This document shows, in pieces, positions 53,328 through 60,864 of a DNA stretch of 64,000 nucleotides. Origin of the DNA: an uncultured Dorea sp. Its GTDB lineage: Bacteria; Bacillota; Clostridia; Lachnospirales; Lachnospiraceae. The stretch is from NCBI GenBank assembly GCA_910585725.1, contig CAJUFA010000003.1:115116-179115 (forward strand), given 5' to 3'. The notes beneath the pieces are model-generated. The model was not told the origin of the DNA, did no database searches, and saw only the letters and a program-made list of their open reading frames with translations. Position numbers and translations under genes: made by a program. Position 1 is the first letter of the stretch. Each line of letters opens with the position of its first letter.

Positions 53328-53472
53328 GAATGAAACCAGATAAGGATAAAAATTAAGTATGTGTTTAAGACGATACGGTTGGGATTATATATGTTGAAAT
53401 AGCGAGCATCGGATTGTATCAGCCACAATCCCGTCTTTCAATATATTTCTGATAAATTATATAAAGAGCCAC
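53328..53472. other. non-coding stretch with interleaved inverted repeats
   Basis: GGGATT at 53381-53386 pairs with AATCCC at 53427-53432, while TGAAA at 53395-53399 and the AT-rich block before it pair with TTTCAATATAT at 53436-53446. The order 1-2-1'-2' would allow a pseudoknot. GATAC (53372-53376) and GTATC (53416-53420) also match. The pairs are short, so chance is possible. No gene is seen here. Confidence 0.3.
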
Positions 53473-53491
53473 TTGAAAATCAAGCAGCTCT
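53465..53491 (-). terminator. minus-strand terminator after the GGDEF gene
   Basis: On the minus strand AGAGC-tg-CTTGA-tttt-CAAG-tg-GCTCT forms an interrupted stem followed by TTTATATAATTT. It lies about 160 bases past the GGDEF stop. It overlaps the -35 of a plus-strand promoter. Confidence 0.6.
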
Positions 53492-53501
53492 CATGTATAA
53501 T
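53473..53501 (+). promoter_or_regulatory. plus-strand promoter of a candidate antisense RNA
   Basis: TTGAAA (53473-53478), 17 bases and TATAAT (53496-53501). No plus-strand protein gene follows; a terminator does, about 100 bases on. Confidence 0.65.
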
Positions 53502-53507
53502 CTACTT

Positions 53508-53605
53508 AGAAGTGATCGGAATTGAATCTCCGATTGCCCTCAGTAAAAATGATTATAAGAAATAAGCATCCAAACTTGGGCGGTAGGGATGCTTATTTCT
53601 TTTTA
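53508..53605 (+). ncRNA. candidate small antisense RNA, type I antitoxin-like
   Basis: Transcription from the promoter just upstream would begin near 53508. The RNA would contain a small hairpin (ATCGGA at 53515-53520 with TCCGAT at 53528-53533) and end in a 14-bp terminator stem followed by five Us at about 53605. It would be fully complementary to the 3' untranslated region of the minus-strand transcript coming from the GGDEF gene and to a toxin-like C-terminus. This is the layout of TxpA/RatA-type loci, where toxin mRNA and antitoxin RNA converge. No expression evidence is available. Confidence 0.5.
53558..53605 (+). terminator. plus-strand terminator of the candidate small RNA
   Basis: AGAAATAAGCATCC (53558-53571) pairs perfectly with GGATGCTTATTTCT (53587-53600), followed on the plus strand by TTTTATTG. 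The loop is 15 bases. Confidence 0.8.
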
Positions 53606-53640
53606 TTGTCTATGTAAGACAGAGCCGCAAACAATACAAG
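53593..53640 (-). pseudogene. relic C-terminus of a holin-like type I toxin
   Basis: Between the GGDEF stop and the hairpin, one minus-strand frame reads LVLFAALSYIDNKKK then stop: a hydrophobic segment followed by Asp-Asn-Lys-Lys-Lys. Small holin-like (Hol_Tox) toxins end this way, with the stop codon running into a hairpin as here. The frame is closed by a stop right before it, so the toxin's N-terminal part and start are gone, apparently replaced by the end of the GGDEF gene. The assignment rests on 15 residues plus the surrounding RNA layout, so it is tentative. Confidence 0.4.
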
Positions 53641-53648
53641 TTACTGCT

Positions 53649-55085
53649 TTAACGCATCTTCCGGCGATCCCCATGCTCCATATAATAACGCTTTTTATCT
53701 TCATACATTCTTTGCTCTGCCGACTTCACGACGGCCACAATATCTTCCCCGCCTGACGCCGTCCCCACCGAGACATGATAACCTGCCTTCGTAGTTTTTT
53801 CTTTGGCCGCAAATGCTTTCTCGGTCGTAAGGTCCAGATCCGTTTCAGCAAACACCAGAAATTCATCTCCCCCGATACGATAGACATGTTCCTGCCCAAA
53901 GAACTCGACAAACGCGTCCGCGACGGTGCGCAGCATTCTGTCTCCGGCAGCATGCCCCTGGCTGTTATTCAATTCGTGAAGCCCGTTCGCGTCCGCATAA
54001 ACACAGGACAAGCATACCGGAGGGTCCGCGCTGTACTGTGCAAGTATCTGTTCATATGCGTTCCTGTTCTTAAGATTTGTAAGAAGATCCGTAGTTGCCA
54101 TCTTCTCCTTCGCATGAATTTCTTTGTGTGTACGAACCACATCCCACAGAAAATAAATAATCAGAATAGCCGCCTCATAGATACCAAACCAGAACAGTAC
54201 TCTCTCAATATGTGCATTCTCCCTGAAGACAATGTCTTCCGGAACCGTAACCATAACAAACCAGTCGTTGACTTTTGCCGGCTCATAAGCCGTATACAGA
54301 TATTCGTCCAGAGTTCTGGAATAGTAAGCCGTGATCCCTCCCTTACCGTCTGCAAAATCCTTTGACGCCTGCTCTTCGCTGTATCCCTTTTTGATCTTAC
54401 GTCCTTCTAACGCATCAGAGCTTCGTGTATGTCCATGCAAGGTATCCATGATAAACTCCATGTTCCGGGTATCTACGATAAAAATATCTGCATTACCGTC
54501 AAATATTTCCACCTCAAAATAATCATACATTTCCTGCGGATCTATCACGCCGAATAATATTCCTTCCGTCCTGTTTCCTTTCTTAATCGGAATATTAATA
54601 AATAAGACAGACCGATTCGTCTCCAGGTTATCCTGCTCAACATTCGTAATAAAAGAACCTTTTTCGGCCAATGTCTCAAATGTAATCTCATTCACCGACT
54701 CCAGCACATTTCCGTCCTGATTAAGAATCTGATTGTCCGGAAGGACGATGCCAAGCCGGGATACCAGTCCTATCTCCGTGTCTGACTGCAGAATCTTAAC
54801 TACACGATCAGAAGTGATCTCATCTTCTTCCTCTATGATATCGGCCAACATCTCCAATTGACTCTGGGCGAAAGAAATCTGTATATAGATATCTTCCTGG
54901 ACCTCCTGCGTCTCCTCTTTTAAAGTACGCAGACAAAAATCTACGGAATAGGACTGCAGCAGCCATAGGATTGTGAGAAACCCGATACCTATGAGCAGCA
55001 TAAGAATGAATGCCGCCGCAATATTCTCCTTTCCCTGCCTGTCTATCTTTTTTAGCAATATTTTAATCTGATTGTTAAGTTCCAT
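53649..55085 (-). CDS. membrane diguanylate cyclase with extracellular sensor domain
   Basis: The 478-residue protein has a membrane helix at about 21-43, an extracellular Cache-like region of some 250 residues (VEIFDGNADIFIVDTRNMEF, YYSRTLDEYLYTAYEP), a second helix near 295-312 and a GGDEF domain. The active-site motif RIGGDEF is intact, with DLLTNLKNRNAYE before it, so it should make cyclic di-GMP. No clear RxxD inhibitory site is seen five residues upstream. ATG 55085 follows GGGGAGAG. Its own promoter has an inverted repeat at the start point. No EAL or HD-GYP partner is present. Confidence 0.93.
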   Translation of the reverse strand: MELNNQIKILLKKIDRQGKENIAAAFILMLLIGIGFLTILWLLQSYSVDFCLRTLKEETQEVQEDIYIQISFAQSQLEMLADIIEEEDEITSDRVVKILQSDTEIGLVSRLGIVLPDNQILNQDGNVLESVNEITFETLAEKGSFITNVEQDNLETNRSVLFINIPIKKGNRTEGILFGVIDPQEMYDYFEVEIFDGNADIFIVDTRNMEFIMDTLHGHTRSSDALEGRKIKKGYSEEQASKDFADGKGGITAYYSRTLDEYLYTAYEPAKVNDWFVMVTVPEDIVFRENAHIERVLFWFGIYEAAILIIYFLWDVVRTHKEIHAKEKMATTDLLTNLKNRNAYEQILAQYSADPPVCLSCVYADANGLHELNNSQGHAAGDRMLRTVADAFVEFFGQEHVYRIGGDEFLVFAETDLDLTTEKAFAAKEKTTKAGYHVSVGTASGGEDIVAVVKSAEQRMYEDKKRYYMEHGDRRKMR

Positions 55086-55101
55086 ATTCTGACTCTCCCC
55101 G

Positions 55102-55146
55102 GTAAATTTCCATTTACATGATAGCAAAAAAAATATCGCCTGGCAA
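55102..55146 (-). promoter_or_regulatory. promoter and possible operator of the GGDEF gene
   Basis: On the minus strand TTGCCA (55146-55141), 17 bases and TATCAT (55123-55118). GTAAAT-GGAA-ATTTAC, a perfect 6-4-6 inverted repeat, fills 55102-55117 right after the -10 element and covers the start point, a typical repressor position. Confidence 0.55.
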
Positions 55147-55219
55147 TATCCTGACGGCGAAATAGTAAATAAATATTTATTCTCATATATCTGTAAAAAA
55201 CCTTTTTCTACAGTATGTT

Positions 55220-55831
55220 TTATCCCTTTTCTACAGAACTCTTATCCATGTTCAGATATCCGCTCAATCCCTCGATTAAAAACCGGAATACAGTATCCTC
55301 TGTCTCCTGGTTATCCGGAAGCACTCCCTCCACCACATATTTTGCATACATCACCGTACTGGTAAGTACATGAAGCCACAGCAGATCCTGGTTAATCTGC
55401 TTCAAACTGGGGAAGACCTTAAAGAAAGTCTTAATCATGCCTACAAAAGTATCAAAGTAACTCACATCCCGAGTCTTGTCGTATACCGGGAAAAAAGTAC
55501 TGTCCCGAAACCGATGATAAAAGACGGTCTCATCCGGCCTTGCCAGCCAGAAACGAAAGTAGGGCACCCATAGGTCTCTAACAGCCTGAACCGGATCTGT
55601 AAGCATAATCTGGGGATCGAACTGCAGACGTTCAAAGACTGAAGCCGCCTGCCTGTCTATATATGTGAAACACTCCATCATCAACTGTTCCTTGCCGTTG
55701 AAATAACGGTACAGCGCTCCTGGGGATATTCCTGCCAGCTCGCTGATATTCTGTATTCTCACACCTTCCAAACCATACTGACGTACCGCCTTTATCGCTG
55801 CGGACATAATTTTGATTTTTGTGTCATCCAA
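55220..55831 (-). CDS. TetR/AcrR-family transcriptional regulator
   Basis: The 203-residue protein has a TetR-type DNA-binding domain: IMSAAIKAVRQYGLEG, then RIQNISELAGISPGALYRYF at about 25-44. The C-terminal domain is helical and rich in aromatics (VPYFRFWLARPDETVFYHRF). The start is UUG 55831, behind GAGGAG at a long spacing; the next Met is eight codons later. It has its own promoter. Its place before the GGDEF gene suggests that gene as a target; this is inference. Confidence 0.9.
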   Translation of the reverse strand: MDDTKIKIMSAAIKAVRQYGLEGVRIQNISELAGISPGALYRYFNGKEQLMMECFTYIDRQAASVFERLQFDPQIMLTDPVQAVRDLWVPYFRFWLARPDETVFYHRFRDSTFFPVYDKTRDVSYFDTFVGMIKTFFKVFPSLKQINQDLLWLHVLTSTVMYAKYVVEGVLPDNQETEDTVFRFLIEGLSGYLNMDKSSVEKG

Positions 55832-55880
55832 TCGTGATCACTTCTCCTCGAATACAATCATTTTTTAGTAAGTTATCCAA

Positions 55881-55909
55881 ATTATACACTACGCCGATTC
55901 TGTTGGCAA
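55881..55909 (-). promoter_or_regulatory. promoter of the TetR-type gene
   Basis: On the minus strand TTGCCA (55909-55904), 17 bases and TATAAT (55886-55881). It shares its -35 hexamer and spacer length with the GGDEF promoter. Confidence 0.7.
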
Positions 55910-55935
55910 TGCTTTTTCAGCGTATTGGCGATCGA

Positions 55936-55966
55936 CAGGGCTGCCGCATCTGGCGCAGCAGCCCTG
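55936..55966. terminator. GC-rich hairpin after the CmpB-family gene, possible terminator
   Basis: CAGGGCTGC and GCAGCCCTG form a 9-bp stem with a 13-base loop, starting 11 bases after the gene. No U-run follows on the minus strand, so termination would be weak or factor-dependent. Confidence 0.45.
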
Positions 55967-55976
55967 CCATATCTCA

Positions 55977-56585
55977 TCATTGAATCGTTACTTCATTATT
56001 ATCATCCAACCTGGACGACGAATTATTCTTCTCTTTGTACATGGTGATTGAAAAATCAATCAAATAAGCCCCTAATATAACGCTTCCTAATATCTTTCCC
56101 GTCCGTACCGGAACACGATCTACCATATTGGTCACGGCTTTATGTAAGAATAAAAATAGTGCAACCGTATAAAATCCCCATGCAATCGAACTCTCCAGGC
56201 AGATAATTCCCTTATAGTTAAAAGGTTTCTCACGGTATTCCCACCAGATCTCTCCAAAAACTTTCTGCATAACATGCGCAGTGATAAATTCCAATGTTGT
56301 CGCGAGAAACATCCCCATAAAAAACAGACGGACGGGATAGTCGCTGTACGGACGCAGAATAAAAAATACGGTCAGCGCCCCAAATCCATAGATTGGACAC
56401 ATCGGCCCCCTCACAAAGCCCCTGTTGGTAATCTTCCTGTTACAAATAGACATATAGACTGACTCTACAAACCATCCTAATACACTGTACGCCACAAACC
56501 AAAGTAATACCTGGTATGAATTCCGTCCTAAAATCTCGTTATTCCACCACATTATAATCATCTTCTCCTGTCTTCTGTATATCAT
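55977..56585 (-). CDS. CmpB-family (putative ABC permease-like) membrane protein
   Basis: The 202-residue protein has four to five hydrophobic helices and the conserved segments YSVLGWFVESVYMSI, NRGFVRGPMCPIYGFGAL and WEYREKPFNYKGIICLESSI, which mark the family often labelled 'ABC_trans_CmpB'. The label is historic; no ATPase is nearby and the role is unknown. The start may be ATG 56585 (AAGAGG close by) or an ATG eight codons later after AGGAGAAG. Confidence 0.85.
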   Translation of the reverse strand: MIYRRQEKMIIMWWNNEILGRNSYQVLLWFVAYSVLGWFVESVYMSICNRKITNRGFVRGPMCPIYGFGALTVFFILRPYSDYPVRLFFMGMFLATTLEFITAHVMQKVFGEIWWEYREKPFNYKGIICLESSIAWGFYTVALFLFLHKAVTNMVDRVPVRTGKILGSVILGAYLIDFSITMYKEKNNSSSRLDDNNEVTIQ

Positions 56586-56676
56586 GTTAACCTCTTAAGT
56601 ATATTACAAAACTCTTATAAATACAATATGCAGAATTTTCTATAATTCTATAATTTAATCTGTAACTCAATTCTCA

Positions 56677-57312
56677 TTATTTTTCTTCTGTATTCACCGG
56701 CGTTATGACGATGTTCTGCGCAGCCACTCCTGTCTTCCGCGTTACGATATCTTCAATCTGCGCCCGGTTTGCATCGCTTAACTCTGCCGCGCTCACCACG
56801 ACGTCCGCCGAATCAGCAGTCAGGCTTATCACGACTTCGTCAAATCCCTTCGATGCCAGAAGCGTCTCGGCCGCAGCCTCCTTTTCCGCCAGATCCGTCA
56901 TGGCCACCATCTGATTAACCGCATCCTGCTTCTGCTCCTCACTCAGACTTTCATTGTCAATTATCTCCAACAGGGATTCTTTGTTCTTTGCCCTTACCTG
57001 TTCCCTCGATACTTTTGCCTCTGCCACCACGGCGCTGGCTTCCCCGCTGGTAAGTACGGCTTCTCCGGGTGTTCCGTCTACGCTTCCGTCTTCTGCGCCC
57101 TCTCCGTCCTGACTCTTGATATCCTCAGAGGCGCTGGCCAGATCCTCGTCTGAGATATCCAGAAGCTCCTTGTTGGCGAGATCAGCGTTGGCAGTCTCTG
57201 CTTCTTTTCCGTCGCCAAAGATCTTGCCGGAATAATTCAAGTATCCTGCCGCTGCAATCATAACAGCCAATGCCGCTATGATAATCTGATTTTTCTTCAC
57301 TATCTGTTTCAC
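56677..57312 (-). CDS. spoIIIAH: stage III sporulation protein AH
   Basis: The 211-residue mother-cell protein forms the outer ring of the feeding channel and contacts SpoIIQ of the forespore. It has an N-terminal membrane helix (about 9-27), an acidic, low-complexity linker of 70 residues, and a C-terminal ring-building domain (KQDAVNQMVAMTDLAEKEAA, GFDEVVISLTADSADVVV). The start is GTG 57312, with GGAGG seven bases upstream; an earlier GTG has no such site. It is the last gene of the operon. Confidence 0.93.
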   Translation of the reverse strand: MKQIVKKNQIIIAALAVMIAAAGYLNYSGKIFGDGKEAETANADLANKELLDISDEDLASASEDIKSQDGEGAEDGSVDGTPGEAVLTSGEASAVVAEAKVSREQVRAKNKESLLEIIDNESLSEEQKQDAVNQMVAMTDLAEKEAAAETLLASKGFDEVVISLTADSADVVVSAAELSDANRAQIEDIVTRKTGVAAQNIVITPVNTEEK

Positions 57313-57337
57313 TGTTCTTCCTCCTGTTTTTACCACA

Positions 57338-57985
57338 TTATTTTGAACTCTTCTTCATTATCCTAATTTTATGCGTGTCTATCCCAAATAATGCCTGTAC
57401 TACTTCGGTAATATTCTGTTTGACCAGGGCGTTGTCCCCGCCCTCGGCTATGACGATCACTCCTTCTACCTTTGGGCTTAGTTCTTTGCTGATATAAGGC
57501 TCTCCTGCCGAATCCTTATCGCTGTATATCGTCGTCTCTCCACGGTTTCCGTTTTTCGTAGTCCTGGAACCGCCCTGGCTGTCTGACTCTGTAACAGTCT
57601 CGTTCGACGTCTCCACATCCTTCTCTACCACTTTTTCCGCCGAAGAACTCAGTGTAATCATAACCGCCGCGTCTCCTACTCCCGACATCTGCGACAAGAC
57701 GGATGACAGCCGATTTTCCAGATTCCGAAGATAGACGTCCTGGGCGCCTGTCATGATTTCTTCCATATCTTCCTCCTGCAAGTTCTCCTTTTGTAAAAAA
57801 CCGCCCGTCTTCCCGCCGCTGTTTTTTTTTCCGTCAGTCGGAAGCGAGATAACCAGCAGCAGGACGCCGGCCAGAAACAGGATCAATAATTGATCTTTTT
57901 TAATATTTCTGAAAGAAAGTCCTTTCGGTATTTTCCATAATCTTTTAAAGCCGTCACCTTCCGACCCGAATCTCTTCCACGCCAA
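57338..57985 (-). CDS. spoIIIAG: stage III sporulation protein AG
   Basis: The 215-residue protein has one membrane helix (QLLILFLAGVLLLVISL) and a ring-building domain with MSGVGDAAVMITLSSSAEKV and ELSPKVEGVIVIAEGGDN, parted by a Ser/Thr-rich insert. It forms a large ring in the mother-cell membrane in Bacillus. UUG 57985 is the likely start, eight bases after AAGGAGG; it overlaps spoIIIAF by 32 nt. Confidence 0.94.
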   Translation of the reverse strand: MAWKRFGSEGDGFKRLWKIPKGLSFRNIKKDQLLILFLAGVLLLVISLPTDGKKNSGGKTGGFLQKENLQEEDMEEIMTGAQDVYLRNLENRLSSVLSQMSGVGDAAVMITLSSSAEKVVEKDVETSNETVTESDSQGGSRTTKNGNRGETTIYSDKDSAGEPYISKELSPKVEGVIVIAEGGDNALVKQNITEVVQALFGIDTHKIRIMKKSSK

Positions 57986-58391
57986 TCACATCGCCTCCTT
58001 CTGTGCGCGAACCCTTGTCTTCTCTTGCTTTTTCTGTCTCCTCCATATGTATGCTGCCGCCTGATTCCGTCTCGTCTTTCGTATCTGTCTGATCTTCCGT
58101 CATGATATCCCGGTAATATTCGTCCCCATCCGCTTCCTGAAAAGAGCGTACCGCCTCTTCCATTTTTCTCACCTGTTCCTGATACTCCCTGCTATGATAC
58201 AGGTTCTGCCAGGAATCTCCGATACCCAGGAATTTCAGGAAAGGCGCGGTCAACATAACGACCAGTACCATGCCGGTAAAAAAGCGAATGTAACGTTTAT
58301 ACTCTGTATTCGGAATCACATGCATCACCGCCGTTACCATCACCATATAGAAAGCAAGATTCTGCACCCATAGATATATCCGATCAAACAT
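57954..58391 (-). CDS. spoIIIAF: stage III sporulation protein AF
   Basis: The 145-residue protein begins MFDRIYLWVQNLAFYMVMV with two N-terminal membrane helices (about 11-27 and 38-56) and a charged soluble tail. The start is ATG 58391 after GGTGGAG; a longer frame lies in spoIIIAE. The C-terminal domain is shorter than in Bacillus and very acidic, which is common in clostridia. Confidence 0.9.
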   Translation of the reverse strand: MFDRIYLWVQNLAFYMVMVTAVMHVIPNTEYKRYIRFFTGMVLVVMLTAPFLKFLGIGDSWQNLYHSREYQEQVRKMEEAVRSFQEADGDEYYRDIMTEDQTDTKDETESGGSIHMEETEKAREDKGSRTEGGDVIGVEEIRVGR

Positions 58392-58405
58392 GTCTCCACC
58401 ACCTT

Positions 58406-59617
58406 TTATGTATTTCCTGTAACCGCGGACACTACGACAATCGTAAGAAGAAAAAGGAGAGACGTCGTGAACACCACATGGAGCAAAAGCCTGCATCCTT
58501 CTCCCACTGTCTCCACGCACCCTACGATTCTCTTATCCGACACCGGCTGTATCACCGCGGCAGCAAGCTTGTACAGCAATACGATACCTGCTACCTGAAC
58601 CAGCGGAACCATACAGAGCGCGATACAGATCATCGCCCCGGCCATGCCGATCCCGTTCTTCACCAGGACGGCCGTTCCAAGCGCCACCTCCGCCACGCCT
58701 CCTATTATGTCTCCCACCCCGGGGATCGCCTCCGCGCCCTTCGTAACAGCGCTTCTCTTCACTGTATCTATCGCAGGACTGATCAATCCCTGTATCACAT
58801 TTAACCCCACAATACACGCAAGCAGCGTTTTCAGAATCCACGAGACGGCCATCTCGATCAGTTCCGCAAACTTGCTGAGATAATCTTCTTCGGACAGATA
58901 ATTCAAAACCTTTACTATCATATAGATATGGATCAGCGGAAGAAGAAAATCCAGAATCAAAAATTCCGTCAGAAATATCAAAAATAAAACCAGGTTGTAG
59001 AACGCGACGGACGTAATACTTCCTTTCGCGATGGAAACCGCCAGGAAATATAGGGGACAAAATACGCTCATGAAGGAGGTAAGGCTCTCGATTCCTTCAC
59101 TCACCCATTCTGTCACCGTCTGAAAGGAACTCAAAGTCAATGCAATCAGCAGGAGATACATGACGTAAAAACTGATATCTACAATCTGACGACTCTTAAA
59201 CGTCTTAGAAAAATTACCAAATACCGCCGCAATCAACGCTATTAACAACATATGCACCAAATTATCCCGACTGCTTCCAAACGCATATCCCAACTGGTCA
59301 GCCGCAAGGCTCTTTACTAATTCCATCGAGAACGTCAGATCTCCGGATAGAATTCCCATCATTGTCTCTTTGAATTTTACCCGCTCATCAGGAAACAGAT
59401 CCTGCAGGGAACGATCGATATCTTCAAAAGAAAATTTCTCGATCATCTCTTCCCCATATTCTGCCGATTCACTTATCGCTTCATCCTCAGGCTCTATATC
59501 CCATGTACCGGACATCTCCGACGCCCTTACCGTAGACAGAGGAATAACGCAGATCAGCGCTGCAAGGAATAACAGAAATCCTCTGACCGTGTTCAATACC
59601 TTCTGCTTTTTTTTCAC
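58406..59617 (-). CDS. spoIIIAE: stage III sporulation protein AE
   Basis: The 403-residue polytopic protein has a signal-like N-terminus (GFLLFLAALICVIPLSTVRA), then a soluble segment of about 90 residues, and about seven helices. GSITSVAFYNLVLFLIFLTE and EAIPGVGDIIGGVAEVALGT are conserved stretches of the family. It starts with GTG 59617, eight bases after GGAG. It is a core part of the channel assembly. Confidence 0.95.
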   Translation of the reverse strand: MKKKQKVLNTVRGFLLFLAALICVIPLSTVRASEMSGTWDIEPEDEAISESAEYGEEMIEKFSFEDIDRSLQDLFPDERVKFKETMMGILSGDLTFSMELVKSLAADQLGYAFGSSRDNLVHMLLIALIAAVFGNFSKTFKSRQIVDISFYVMYLLLIALTLSSFQTVTEWVSEGIESLTSFMSVFCPLYFLAVSIAKGSITSVAFYNLVLFLIFLTEFLILDFLLPLIHIYMIVKVLNYLSEEDYLSKFAELIEMAVSWILKTLLACIVGLNVIQGLISPAIDTVKRSAVTKGAEAIPGVGDIIGGVAEVALGTAVLVKNGIGMAGAMICIALCMVPLVQVAGIVLLYKLAAAVIQPVSDKRIVGCVETVGEGCRLLLHVVFTTSLLFLLTIVVVSAVTGNT

Positions 59618-59630
59618 CTCACTTACTCCT

Positions 59631-60017
59631 TCACGTCAGAAATTCCCGGATCGTATTCAACAGTGTCATCAGGATCGGCATACTTAATACCATCACAGTA
59701 AGTTTCCCGAATATTTCAACCTGGACCGCGATCGTCTGATACCCTGCGTCTTTGCAGATTCCGGAAGCAAATTCCGATATATACGTGATTCCCAGCATCT
59801 TAATCAGCGTTCCGATATAGGCCTGATCCATCCGGATATACCTTCCGATTTCTCTCATCCCATCGATCATGATCTCCAGACGCCCAAGGATACTGAAGAA
59901 TATGATCAGGCTTAATACGATACTGATATAGATCCCATATTCTGATTTTCCACTCTTAAACTGCACGGCGAGTAGTGTTCCCGTCACTCCCAGAAGCCCT
60001 ATCTGCAGCATGTCCAT
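59631..60017 (-). CDS. spoIIIAD: stage III sporulation protein AD
   Basis: The 128-residue membrane protein has four helices and the family pattern MLQIGLLGVTGTLLAVQFKS with GITYISEFASGICKDAGYQT near residue 75. It is related to SpoIIIAC. An ATG two codons later is an alternative start. A 119-base gap separates it from spoIIIAC. Confidence 0.95.
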   Translation of the reverse strand: MDMLQIGLLGVTGTLLAVQFKSGKSEYGIYISIVLSLIIFFSILGRLEIMIDGMREIGRYIRMDQAYIGTLIKMLGITYISEFASGICKDAGYQTIAVQVEIFGKLTVMVLSMPILMTLLNTIREFLT

Positions 60018-60136
60018 AGCCCTCCTCCTTTCTGCATGACCTCCTGTCTGCAGGCATATCTGCAGCCGTACTCCTTCCCTTTTTGTATGCCGCTCATATG
60101 ATATCTGTCTGATCTGTATTGAACAGACGCCTTTCG
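60018..60136 (-). other. unusual gap between spoIIIAC and spoIIIAD
   Basis: These two genes are usually nearly contiguous. Here 119 bases separate them, containing a CTGCAG-N6-CTGCAG hairpin at 60048-60065 and TCTGT/ACAGA near 60120. An open frame of 32 codons starting near 60087 lacks a ribosome site and looks accidental. No promoter stands out. Confidence 0.5.
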
Positions 60137-60331
60137 CTACAGCGCGAACAACCGCTGGATAGACTCAAACAGCTCATAGATATAAGGTACGATCCAGAAC
60201 AGCACCAACAACAGACCCGCAAGACTTGTTAAGAATGCCTGTTCCTCTCTTCCGCTGTGCTTCAGCACCTGACTCAAAACTGAAACCAATATTCCTACCG
60301 CCGCAATCTTGAATATTAGATTGACACTCAT
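60137..60331 (-). CDS. spoIIIAC: stage III sporulation protein AC
   Basis: The 64-residue protein has two helices: LIFKIAAVGILVSVLSQVL and EQAFLTSLAGLLLVLFWIVP with KHSGREEQ between. Length and sequence fit SpoIIIAC. ATG 60331 follows GAGGAGG; a longer frame overlapping spoIIIAB has no such site. Confidence 0.94.
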   Translation of the reverse strand: MSVNLIFKIAAVGILVSVLSQVLKHSGREEQAFLTSLAGLLLVLFWIVPYIYELFESIQRLFAL

Positions 60332-60342
60332 GTACACCTCCT

Positions 60343-60864
60343 CTACAGCAACAGGATCGTAATGAATATCCCGCTCATTATGCCAAGGCAATGGCATAGT
60401 CTTATTCTTGTCCTCATCCCCTCCCTCATCTCCCCCATAGAGAGCGTTATTTCCTCCAGCCAGAGATCCAGCGTCTTAACCTGCATCCCGGCGTCTGCAA
60501 TTCCTAACTCGTTGCCAAACCAAAGAAGCCTTTCAAATACTTCTTTCGGAAGACCGCAATCCCCGAGGTGCTCCCTTCCCTTTTCCTCCCATATCTGCGC
60601 AAACGTACAGCCGCTTCTTTCTTCCATCTCTTCACACATCGCAAGAAGCCATTCCTTATAGGGCGTTTTCACAGAATATCCAATCTGCCGAAAAGCTTCT
60701 CCCAGATAGGATCTCGCATATTGAATCTCCCCTCTTAACAGGCAGATCAGTTTCTTAAGGTATCTCAATTGTTCATACTGGTTCCTGATTTTGTCCGCAG
60801 CGCCGATTCCCCCTGCGGAAGTGGCTCCGATGATCAGACAGAACCCTATAATCTTATATATCAT
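60343..60864 (-). CDS. spoIIIAB: stage III sporulation protein AB
   Basis: The 173-residue protein has an N-terminal helix (IIGFCLIIGATSAGGIGAA), a helical cytoplasmic bundle (LRYLKKLICLLRGEIQYAR) and a C-terminal helix (CLGIMSGIFITILLL). This fold resembles type II secretion protein GspF in part. Its ATG overlaps the spoIIIAA stop as ATGA. Confidence 0.94.
   Translation of the reverse strand: MIYKIIGFCLIIGATSAGGIGAADKIRNQYEQLRYLKKLICLLRGEIQYARSYLGEAFRQIGYSVKTPYKEWLLAMCEEMEERSGCTFAQIWEEKGREHLGDCGLPKEVFERLLWFGNELGIADAGMQVKTLDLWLEEITLSMGEMREGMRTRIRLCHCLGIMSGIFITILLL

Noticed and set aside
53403..53525. 40-codon plus-strand open frame ending KEPLENQAALMYNLLRSDRN
   Set aside because: It looks helical but has no start with a ribosome site, overlaps promoter and terminator elements, and can be explained by the antisense locus.
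58533..59060. 175-codon minus-strand frame inside spoIIIAE
   Set aside because: It is a second frame of spoIIIAE with heavy Gly/Arg/Asp content; spoIIIAE is well supported by family motifs.
60018..60087. 32-codon Cys-containing open frame overlapping spoIIIAD
   Set aside because: No ribosome site before its ATG and it runs out of frame into spoIIIAD.
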